Assembly: GCA_937893015.1 (NCBI GenBank)
Contig: CALBJX010000080.1
Coordinates: 1 to 20,912 of the forward strand
DNA: 20,912 nucleotides
Direction: 5' to 3'
Source: an uncultured Verrucomicrobiales bacterium
GTDB lineage: Bacteria > Verrucomicrobiota > Verrucomicrobiia > Verrucomicrobiales > Akkermansiaceae
The notes beneath the pieces are model-generated. The model made no database searches. It saw only the letters and a program-made list of their open reading frames with translations, and was not told where the DNA came from. Below are positions 7,480-13,538 of the stretch, in pieces; position 1 is the stretch's first letter, and the number at the start of each line of letters is the position of its first letter. The position numbers were made by a program, and so were the translations under genes.

Positions 7480-8190
7480 ATGCATACGGAACGAACAGAA
7501 GACGTGCTGTTCCGCACCTACGTCGTTCCGTTTTTGCTTTTTCTCGGCTTCAATCTGCTGCTTTGGTGTGTCGAGGGGTCCTACAAGTGGGAGCACCCGA
7601 CGGCCCCTTGGTATCAGCAGATGCCCGAGCTTTGGGTGTACGCCTTGCAGGTGCTGGTCTGCGGGGCGTACCTCGTCTATGTTCGCAGAGGCGCGGAGTG
7701 GGATTTTGCCGTCAAACCCTGCCTGCTCGGCGCGCTTTGCGGTGTGGCGGGTATCGGGCTGTGGCTCGTGCCCTATGTCGCGGGCTGGATTCCGGCGGAG
7801 GGAGGCTTCCTGCCTGAGAAGGTGCTGGGGCAGGGGACGGGCGCGACCTACGCCGCCTATGCCCTGCGCTTTGCCCGCGCAGCGGTGATTGTGCCCTTTG
7901 TGGAGGAATGGTTCTGGCGCGGCTACCTGATGCGCTGGTGTGTGAACCGCGATTTCCCGCAGCGCGTGCCCTTGGGGCAGGGCACTTGGCTGTCCTTCGC
8001 CGTTGTCACGGCGGCGTTTATGCTGGTGCACCACGTCAACGACTGGGCGGGGGCCTTCGTCTACGGCTCCCTCGCCTTCGGCTTGGTGATGTACACCCGT
8101 CGTCTCACCCCTGTCATTGTCATGCATGCCGTGGCGAACCTCATCATGGGCATCGTGGCCGTCACCTGTGATTTGCCCCATCTGTGGTGA
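7480..8190 (+). CDS. CPBP family intramembrane glutamic protease (CAAX protease-like)
   Basis: This 236-residue multi-spanning membrane protein has the ABI/CPBP motifs: E142-E143-x-x-x-R147 in VEEWFWRGYL, a histidine pair at 184-185 (LVHHVND), and H216 with N220 in MHAVANLIMG. These residues form the active site in the Rce1-type family. Hydrophobic segments fall near 12-30, 50-68, 80-100, 130-150, 170-185, 190-207 and 211-230. The EEWFWR form recalls the CAAX-protease-related subgroup found in PEP-CTERM/exosortase bacteria, which include Verrucomicrobiota. I see no exosortase here, so that link is inference. It is co-directional and close to the aminotransferase (6 bp). Its last codon falls inside the first unit of a heptad repeat array. 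Confidence 0.88.
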   Translation: MHTERTEDVLFRTYVVPFLLFLGFNLLLWCVEGSYKWEHPTAPWYQQMPELWVYALQVLVCGAYLVYVRRGAEWDFAVKPCLLGALCGVAGIGLWLVPYVAGWIPAEGGFLPEKVLGQGTGATYAAYALRFARAAVIVPFVEEWFWRGYLMRWCVNRDFPQRVPLGQGTWLSFAVVTAAFMLVHHVNDWAGAFVYGSLAFGLVMYTRRLTPVIVMHAVANLIMGIVAVTCDLPHLW

Positions 8191-8227
8191 TTTGTGATAA
8201 GAAATATGTGATTTTAGATTTGTGATT
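8186..8227 (+). repeat. Heptad repeat array of the TGTGATT type
   Basis: Six 7-bp units read GGTGATT, TGTGATA, AGAAATA, TGTGATT, TTAGATT, TGTGATT, giving a strong 14-bp sub-period. The array overlaps the CPBP gene stop codon and ends 5 nt before the next ATG, filling the intergenic space. Its unit differs from the GTAC-type arrays but the 7-bp period is the same. Confidence 0.65.
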
Positions 8228-8232
8228 TAGCT

Positions 8233-9126
8233 ATGCAAGCGTTTATTCTCGGCGCGGGGCTCGGCACCCGCTTGGCCCCCCTCACGTCCATCCTCCCCAA
8301 GCCGCTGATGCCGGTGTTTCAGAAACCGCTCATCCAGCACACCATGGACCACTACATCCGCTGCGGGGTGACGGAGTTCATCGTCAACATCTCGCAGCTC
8401 ACGCTCATGTGGGAGCGTGCCTTCCCTGAGCCTGTCGGTGCGCCCGCCTACCGCGGCTGCCCCGTGCATTTTTCCTACGAGGAAACCCCGCTGGATTCGG
8501 GCGGCGGCGTGAAGAAAATCATGCCCCTCATCAACCGAGAGGAGCCGCTGCTCGTCCACAACGGCGATATCCTGACGGATATCCCCGTAGCCGAGCTGTT
8601 GGCCGCACACAAAGAGAGCGGAAACGCTGTCACGCTCGCTCTCCGCAGCACGGACGGCAAGAAGAACGTCGGCTTTGACCCCGCCTCGGGCAAGGTGACG
8701 GATATGCGCCACGCCCTCGGCATCGACCCCGGCTCCTACCAGTTTGCGGGCGTCTACATCATGGAACCCGAGATTGCCGAAAAATTTCCCGAAGAGGACT
8801 GTTTCTCCATCGTCCCCATCTGGCTGGACCTCATCCGCGAGGGCAAGGTAGGCGGCGTCGTTTTTGACTGGGCGAACTGGCACGAAATCGGCTCCCCCGC
8901 GGGCTACATCGACTCCGTGATGGAGATGACTTCCCGCGAGCGCATCCATCCCACTGCCACCATCCACCCCGCCGCCGACATCGGCGAGGACTGCGTCATC
9001 GGTCAGGATGCTCATATCCCCGCGGGCGTCGAGCTGGATGACTGCATCGTCTGGCCGCGCACCCACGTCGCCCCCGGCACCTACCGCCGCGCCATCATCA
9101 CCCCGCGGATTGTGGTGCAGGGCTGA
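8233..9126 (+). CDS. Sugar-1-phosphate nucleotidyltransferase with C-terminal left-handed beta-helix
   Basis: The enzyme activates a sugar-1-phosphate with an NTP to give an NDP-sugar and pyrophosphate. The 297 residues start with the nucleotide-binding loop GAGLGTRLAPLT (7-18) followed by PKPLMPV. The metal-binding aspartate is D112 in HNGDILTD, and DSGGGVK lies at 88-94. A late HEIGSP motif is also present. The last 60 residues show hexapeptide-like steps (IHPTATIHPAADIGED, then VIGQDAHIPAGVELDD), consistent with a short left-handed beta-helix. Close candidates are mannose-1-phosphate guanylyltransferases and MurU-type uridylyltransferases; MurU itself lacks the helix. The sugar and nucleotide are not determined. 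The start follows the TGTGATT array with no Shine-Dalgarno sequence. Confidence 0.88.
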   Translation: MQAFILGAGLGTRLAPLTSILPKPLMPVFQKPLIQHTMDHYIRCGVTEFIVNISQLTLMWERAFPEPVGAPAYRGCPVHFSYEETPLDSGGGVKKIMPLINREEPLLVHNGDILTDIPVAELLAAHKESGNAVTLALRSTDGKKNVGFDPASGKVTDMRHALGIDPGSYQFAGVYIMEPEIAEKFPEEDCFSIVPIWLDLIREGKVGGVVFDWANWHEIGSPAGYIDSVMEMTSRERIHPTATIHPAADIGEDCVIGQDAHIPAGVELDDCIVWPRTHVAPGTYRRAIITPRIVVQG

Positions 9127-9189
9127 GCGAATATTCCTGTTTTTTCCTGCTTTTCACTACGCTTTTTGCTTTCCTTATCGGGCGGGGCA

Positions 9190-9198
9190 TGCTAGAAT
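9190..9198 (+). promoter_or_regulatory. Candidate extended -10 promoter of the mmd operon
   Basis: TGCTAGAAT contains an extended -10 (TGn) directly before TAGAAT (9193-9198). No good -35 lies at the standard distance. The start would be near 9205, leaving a leader of about 80 nt that includes a short GGCGA/TCGCC hairpin and an AT-rich stretch before the ATG. This is the only clear promoter signal in the 158-bp gap. Confidence 0.4.
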
Positions 9199-9284
9199 GT
9201 GCCAGCGTGGAGTAGGTTTTCGCGCGGGGCGAGGTGTCGCCGCACGGAAAAATCTGCTCGTATAACAAGATTTTATAACAGAAT

Positions 9285-10850
9285 ATGGCTATTGACCCTC
9301 AGTTGCTTACAGAGCTTGAAGAGCGTCGGGAGAAGGTGATTCTCTCCGGTGGTCAAGCGAAGATTGACCAGCGTCATGAGAAGGGCGATTGGACCGCCCG
9401 CGAGCGCATGGATTGCCTGTTCGACGCATCCTCTTTCACCGAAATCGGTATGCACACCCGCCACCACTGCAGTAACTTCGGCATGCAGGACAAGTACATC
9501 CCCGGTGAGGGTATTGTGAGCGGTTACGGTCTTGTGGACGGCCGCCCCGTGGCGGCGGTGTCCGCGGATTTCATGGCGCAGGGCGGCTCTCTCGGCTACA
9601 TGCACGCGCAGAAGATTTGTGATGCCCAGCGCTATGCGCTCAAGGCGGGCATGCCCATCATCCAGATGAACGACAGCGGCGGCGCGCGCCTGCAGGAAGG
9701 TATCGAGGCTCTCACGGGCTTCGGCGACGTGTTCTACAACAACGTGGCCGCCAGCGGCGTGGTGCCGCAGATTTCGCTCATCCTCGGTCCCTGCGCGGGC
9801 GGCGCGGCGTATTCCCCCGCGCTGACCGACTTCATCATCATCCGCCAAGGCGGTGCTGCGGGCATGTACATCACGGGGCCCAAGGTGATTGAGCAGGTGA
9901 CCTATGAGCAGTGCACCATGGAAGAAATCGGCGGGGCCGCCGTGCATTCCTCCGTTTCCGGCAACGCGCACTTCGTGGCGCAGAGCGACGAGGAGGCCAT
10001 TCAGATTGCCAAGGATCTGCTCACCTACCTTCCCTCCAACAATGCCCAGGAGCCCCCGCACCTGCTCGACACCCCGCTCGACATCGCGGAGGACGAGGGC
10101 ATGAACGACATCATCCCCGAGAACAACAACACTCCGCTGGACGTGCAGAAAGTGATTGCGCACCTGGTGGATGAGGGCTCTTTCCTTGAGGTGCACAAGA
10201 ACTTCGCCGGCAATGTCGTGGTCGGCTTCGCCCGCATCTGCGGCGTGGTGGTCGGCATCATCGCCAACCAGCCCGCGGTCAAGGCGGGTTGCCTCGATAT
10301 CGACGCCTCCGACAAGGCGGCGCGCTTCATCCGCGTGTGCGACTGCTTCAACATTCCGCTGGTGAATCTTGTGGACGTGCCTGGCTTCCTGCCCGGCAAG
10401 CAGCAGGAGCGCGGCGGCATCATCCGCCACGGCGCCAAGATGATTTTCGCGTACTCCTCCGCCACGGTTCCCAAGGTGACGGTGGTGCTCCGCAAGGCCT
10501 ACGGCGGTGCCTACATCGCCATGTGCAGCAAGAGCCTCGGCGCGGATGCCGTGTTCGCCTGGCCCTGCGCGGAGATTGCCGTGATGGGTGCCGCCGGTGC
10601 CGTGCCGATTCTCTACGGGCGCGAGCTCAAGGGTATCGAGGACGATGCCGAGCGTGAGGCCCGCCGTCAGCAGCTGCATGACGAATACGTCAAGGCTTTC
10701 TACAACCCCTACGCCGCCGCCGCTTCCGATCAGGTGACGGAAATCATCAACCCCAAGGACACGCGCGCTAAGGTCGCTCTCACACTCCGCACCCTGCTCG
10801 GCAAGCGCGAAGTTCGCCCCGCCAAGAAGCACGGCAACATGCCGCTGTAA
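9285..10850 (+). CDS. mmdA: Methylmalonyl-CoA decarboxylase carboxyltransferase (alpha) subunit
   Basis: This subunit moves the carboxyl group from (S)-methylmalonyl-CoA to the biotin on the carrier subunit, releasing propionyl-CoA. The 521 residues have the two crotonase-like halves of acyl-CoA carboxyltransferases. In the first half are GGSLGYMHAQK (100-110), NDSGGARLQEG (129-139) and GPCAGGAAYSPAL (168-180). The second half has DVPGFLPGKQQERGGIIRHG and KAYGGAYIAMCSKSLGAD. The acyl-CoA type, as opposed to pyruvate-carboxylase-like OadA, argues against oxaloacetate decarboxylase. Propionyl-CoA carboxylase beta subunits look similar, but the three Na+-pump subunits downstream decide the role. 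It begins the operon, 158 bp after the nucleotidyltransferase. No Shine-Dalgarno sequence; the leader just before the ATG is A/T-rich. Confidence 0.93.
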   Translation: MAIDPQLLTELEERREKVILSGGQAKIDQRHEKGDWTARERMDCLFDASSFTEIGMHTRHHCSNFGMQDKYIPGEGIVSGYGLVDGRPVAAVSADFMAQGGSLGYMHAQKICDAQRYALKAGMPIIQMNDSGGARLQEGIEALTGFGDVFYNNVAASGVVPQISLILGPCAGGAAYSPALTDFIIIRQGGAAGMYITGPKVIEQVTYEQCTMEEIGGAAVHSSVSGNAHFVAQSDEEAIQIAKDLLTYLPSNNAQEPPHLLDTPLDIAEDEGMNDIIPENNNTPLDVQKVIAHLVDEGSFLEVHKNFAGNVVVGFARICGVVVGIIANQPAVKAGCLDIDASDKAARFIRVCDCFNIPLVNLVDVPGFLPGKQQERGGIIRHGAKMIFAYSSATVPKVTVVLRKAYGGAYIAMCSKSLGADAVFAWPCAEIAVMGAAGAVPILYGRELKGIEDDAEREARRQQLHDEYVKAFYNPYAAAASDQVTEIINPKDTRAKVALTLRTLLGKREVRPAKKHGNMPL

Positions 10851-10917
10851 GGGCAGGGGAGGGCACGGACGTACTCCGCAGGACAAAACATCTCATTACC
10901 GATAAACCAAAACATCT

Positions 10918-11361
10918 ATGATACAGACACTCGCCGCACTCGATATGGATGCCGTCACTTACCAGGTGACCGGCATGTGCGTGGTGTTCTGCTGCCTCTG
11001 CTTCCTGAGCGTCATCCTGACGATTTCGGGCGCGGTGGCGCAGCGTATTGATGCCAAGCAGAAGGCGAAGGCCGAGGCGGCGAAGGCTGCCATGGCCGCT
11101 GCCGCTCCTGCGCCTGCTCCCGCCCCCGTGGCGGAGGTCGGCCCCGAGCTCGCGCCGCAGCAGGTGGCAGCCATTGCCGCCGGCATCTATGACGCCGCCC
11201 GCAGCAGCATCACGCCCGAGGTTGTCGCCGCCATTGCCGCCGCCGTCAAGGTGACCGTGGGCAATGAGGCGCGCATCCTCGACATTCAGCCCGTGGGCAC
11301 CGCCTATGCACAGGGCGGTCGCACCCAGATTATGAACTCCCACCTTCCCGCCCGCGGCTAA
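10918..11361 (+). CDS. OadG-type small subunit (gamma/delta) of the Na+-pumping decarboxylase
   Basis: This 147-residue subunit anchors and assembles the complex in the inner membrane. It has one membrane helix (about 16-38), then a charged KQKAKAEAAKAA helix, an Ala-Pro linker (about 60-72) and a C-terminal tail. The tail has two related stretches, LAPQQVAAIAAGI and ITPEVVAAIAAAV, and then GRTQIMNSH, as in MmdD/OadG-like proteins of other anaerobes. In Veillonella this subunit (MmdD) is essential for assembly. It lies 67 bp after mmdA and before the biotin carrier, the usual gene order. The upstream sequence is A/C-rich with no Shine-Dalgarno sequence. Confidence 0.85.
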   Translation: MIQTLAALDMDAVTYQVTGMCVVFCCLCFLSVILTISGAVAQRIDAKQKAKAEAAKAAMAAAAPAPAPAPVAEVGPELAPQQVAAIAAGIYDAARSSITPEVVAAIAAAVKVTVGNEARILDIQPVGTAYAQGGRTQIMNSHLPARG

Positions 11362-11418
11362 GCCGTCGGCACCCCCAACCAAACAACTTAAACAACAAAC
11401 ATACAATCAAAAAAGATT

Positions 11419-11811
11419 ATGAAACAGCTCCGCATTACCGTTAACGGCCAGACCTTCGATGTTACCGTGGAAACCCTCGGTGGTTCCAACGCCGCTCCCG
11501 CCCCCGCCCCCGTGGCTGCCCCCGCCCCCGTGGTGCGCCCTGTGGCCGCTCCCGCCCCCGTGGCTGCCCCCGCTCCCGCTCCCGCCGCCGCCGGTGCCGG
11601 CACCCCCGTTCCCTCCCCCCTCGCGGGCAAGGTTGTCTCCCTCGATGTGACCCCCGGCACCGCCGTGAAGGAAGGTGACCAGATCATGACGCTGGAGGCC
11701 ATGAAGATGAACACCGTCATCTACGCCCCCGCCGCCGGTACCGTCAGCTCCTTCGCCGTGAAGCCCGGTGACACCGTGGCGGAAGGTCAGGCTCTGGCCC
11801 ACATCGCCTAA
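11419..11811 (+). CDS. mmdC: Biotin carboxyl carrier subunit of methylmalonyl-CoA decarboxylase
   Basis: The 130-residue carrier bears the biotin that shuttles CO2 from the carboxyltransferase to the membrane beta subunit. A short N-terminal beta segment (KQLRITVNGQTFDVTVE) is followed by a flexible Ala-Pro linker (about 26-60) and a biotinyl/lipoyl-attachment domain (62-130). The biotinylated lysine is K96 in the canonical EAMKM motif. The C-terminus AHIA is normal for the fold. The linker is encoded by nearly repetitive GC-rich DNA prone to length variation. It sits between the gamma/delta and beta subunit genes and depends on a biotin ligase not in this window. Confidence 0.93.
   Translation: MKQLRITVNGQTFDVTVETLGGSNAAPAPAPVAAPAPVVRPVAAPAPVAAPAPAPAAAGAGTPVPSPLAGKVVSLDVTPGTAVKEGDQIMTLEAMKMNTVIYAPAAGTVSSFAVKPGDTVAEGQALAHIA
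11506..11573 (+). repeat. Direct repeats in the biotin-carrier linker
   Basis: A 20-bp sequence, GCCCCCGTGGCTGCCCCCGC, occurs identically at 11506-11525 and 11554-11573, 48 bp apart. It lies within the Ala-Pro linker coding region. Such repeats let the linker change length by slippage or recombination without shifting frame. Confidence 0.7.
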
Positions 11812-11831
11812 GTTCCCCTCTCCGTGAAGGA

Positions 11832-11853
11832 CTGCGGGCATCCGCGCCCGCAG
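11832..11853 (+). other. Stem-loop between mmdC and mmdB
   Basis: CTGCGGG (11832-11838) pairs perfectly with CCCGCAG (11847-11853) over an 8-nt loop. No T-run follows directly, so it probably does not terminate. It could set the ratio of carrier to membrane subunit by protecting or processing the mRNA. Confidence 0.45.
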
Positions 11854-11875
11854 ATAACTCATTTTTCACAGAATT

Positions 11876-13297
11876 ATGGATCTCCTGCAATCCTTTGCAA
11901 CCTTCATCTCCGGCATGGGTATCTTCTCCATGACCTGGCAGATGTATGTGATGTGGCTGGTGGTGCTGGTGATGCTGTACTTCGGTGTGGTGAAGCAGTT
12001 TGAACCGCTGCTGATGGTGCCGATTGCCTTCGGCGCCCTCATCGCCAACATCCCCGATAACGGCATGGTCATCACCCAGGCCCAGCGCGAGGTGGTCTCC
12101 ATCAACGCCGAAACCGGCAAGGTGGAGCACAGCACCATGAACGATGTCGGCTTCATCCAAGTCGTCGCCGCTCCTTTCGAGGAACCCGAAGTGTCCAAGC
12201 AGGACACCACGGGCATGGATGACGCGACCAAGGCCGAATACGAGGCAGCCATGGCGACACCCATGACGGTTTCCGAGGCGAAAGACGCCGAGGGCAAGAC
12301 CATCAAGGGCAAGCTCGTGGTGAAGGGCCAGACGGCCCAAAAGTTCCTCCTTGTCAAGCCGGAGGGCGGCCTCTTCGACGTGCTCGGTCTCGGCATCAAG
12401 ATGGAAATCTTCCCCGCCCTCATCTTCATGGGCGTGGGTGCACTGACGGACTTCGGCCCGCTGCTGGCCTCCCCCAAGGCCCTGCTGCTGGGTGCCGCCG
12501 CTCAGGGCGGTGTGGCCTTCACCTTCCTGGCGGCTATGGCCCTCGGCTTCACCAAGGGTCAGGCTTCCGCCATCGGCATCATCGGCGGTGCGGACGGCCC
12601 CACCTCCATCTTCCTGGCCTCCAAGCTCGCCCCCGAGCTGCTGGGTGCCATCGCCGTGGCGGCCTACACCTACATGGCCCTCGTGCCGCTCATCCAGCCG
12701 CCCTTCATGAAGCTGTTCACCACCGAGGCACAGCGCAAGATTAAGATGAAGAGCCTGCGTCAGGTTTCCAAGGGCGAGAAGCTGTTCTTCTGCTTCACCG
12801 TGACCATCGTCACGATTCTGCTCTGCCCCGATGCCGCTCCTCTGCTGGGCATGCTCATGTTCGGCAACTTCCTGCGTGAGTGCAAGGTGACGGAACGTCT
12901 CGTGAACTGTGCGCAGAACGAGCTCATGAACATCACGACCATCCTGCTGGGTGTGTCCGTGGGTCTCACCATGCAGGGCGACCGCTTCATCCAGAAGGAG
13001 ACGCTGCTCATCATCATGCTCGGTATCGTGGCCTTCGCCATGGCGACTATCTGCGGTTTGCTCTGCGCCCAGCTGATGAACCTCGTCCCCGGTTGGCGCA
13101 AGACGCCCATCAACCCGCTCATCGGTTCCGCGGGCGTCTCCGCCGTGCCCATGGCCGCCCGTGTGTCCCACAACGTGGGCCAGCAGGCCGACCGCTCGAA
13201 CTTCCTCCTCATGCACGCTATGGGTCCCAACGTGGCCGGTGTGATCGGTACCGCCGTCATCGCGGGCTACTACATCACGACCCTCAGCGGGCACTAA
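11876..13297 (+). CDS. mmdB: Na+-translocating decarboxylase beta subunit (membrane pump)
   Basis: This inner-membrane protein decarboxylates carboxybiotin and couples it to Na+ export. The 473 residues contain the conserved LMVPIAFGALIANIP (47-60) and IFMGVGALTDFGPLLASP (183-200). The re-entrant motif IIGGADGPTSIF (235-246) carries D240, matching the essential Asp of Klebsiella OadB. The final conserved loop is NPLIGSAGVSAVPMAARV (413-430) with S418 and S422. Between residues 64 and about 162 lies a hydrophilic segment absent from short homologues such as Veillonella MmdB (about 373 residues), explaining the extra length. It ends the operon and is followed by a composite terminator. Confidence 0.93.
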   Translation: MDLLQSFATFISGMGIFSMTWQMYVMWLVVLVMLYFGVVKQFEPLLMVPIAFGALIANIPDNGMVITQAQREVVSINAETGKVEHSTMNDVGFIQVVAAPFEEPEVSKQDTTGMDDATKAEYEAAMATPMTVSEAKDAEGKTIKGKLVVKGQTAQKFLLVKPEGGLFDVLGLGIKMEIFPALIFMGVGALTDFGPLLASPKALLLGAAAQGGVAFTFLAAMALGFTKGQASAIGIIGGADGPTSIFLASKLAPELLGAIAVAAYTYMALVPLIQPPFMKLFTTEAQRKIKMKSLRQVSKGEKLFFCFTVTIVTILLCPDAAPLLGMLMFGNFLRECKVTERLVNCAQNELMNITTILLGVSVGLTMQGDRFIQKETLLIIMLGIVAFAMATICGLLCAQLMNLVPGWRKTPINPLIGSAGVSAVPMAARVSHNVGQQADRSNFLLMHAMGPNVAGVIGTAVIAGYYITTLSGH

Positions 13298-13325
13298 AGA
13301 GAATGTACGAAGTATTTGAATAATG

Positions 13326-13341
13326 CGCGGCTGACGCCGCG
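13326..13341 (+). other. GC hairpin of the composite 3' module after mmdB
   Basis: CGCGGC (13326-13331) pairs with GCCGCG (13336-13341) around the loop TGAC. Upstream, at 13304-13317, are two degenerate heptads (TGTACGA, AGTATTT). Hairpin and heptads align with the arrangement after bamA. Confidence 0.6.
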
Positions 13342-13350
13342 AGATTCCTA

Positions 13351-13382
13351 AAACGGTCTGACGCATGCGTCAGACCGTTTTT
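13351..13382 (+). terminator. Intrinsic terminator of the mmd operon
   Basis: Positions 13351-13380 form a perfect 30-bp palindrome with half-site AAACGGTCTGACGCA. It folds into a 13-bp stem with a 4-nt loop and runs into TTTTT at 13378-13382. It lies 53 bp after the mmdB stop. It shares the GGTCTGAC/GTCAGACC core with the terminator after bamA. Confidence 0.88.
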
Positions 13383-13419
13383 CTTTACCTTGCGAGCGAA
13401 GCGAGCCGAACTTTTCCTT

Positions 13420-13447
13420 CGTACATCGTCCTTCGTACATCGTCCAT
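13420..13447 (+). repeat. Heptad tandem repeat array, four units
   Basis: Four 7-bp units read CGTACAT, CGTCCTT, CGTACAT, CGTCCAT, in the same orientation as the array at 1-28. It sits between the mmd terminator and the bamA promoter. Confidence 0.75.
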
Positions 13448-13502
13448 TCCATGGGTCCCTCTATTATATAGAACAGCGTATGTTTTACGCCATACTTCCT
13501 GC

Positions 13503-13531
13503 TTGACGAAGCCTGTTAAGGTCGGTACAAT
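13503..13531 (+). promoter_or_regulatory. Sigma-70-type promoter of bamA
   Basis: TTGACG (13503-13508), a 17-bp spacer and TACAAT (13526-13531). The -10 ends 7 nt before the ATG at 13539, so transcription should begin on or next to the A of that codon. This also excludes the in-frame ATG at 13530, which overlaps the -10 box. Confidence 0.75.
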
Positions 13532-13538
13532 GGGGCCC

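Noticed and set aside
5725..8181. 818-codon minus-strand open frame
   Set aside because: It lies antisense to the Lrp regulator, aminotransferase and CPBP genes, all of which have clear families. Its His/Gly/Val-rich translation is typical of GC-biased shadow frames.
9273..10886. 537-codon minus-strand open frame opposite mmdA
   Set aside because: It is antisense to an unambiguous gene, and its composition is that of a shadow frame.
11744..13366. 540-codon minus-strand open frame opposite mmdB
   Set aside because: The translation is a His/Glu/Gly-rich shadow, and it covers the operon terminator.
13530..13538. Earlier in-frame ATG for bamA
   Set aside because: This ATG overlaps the -10 box of the promoter, and the signal peptide starts naturally at the ATG at 13539.
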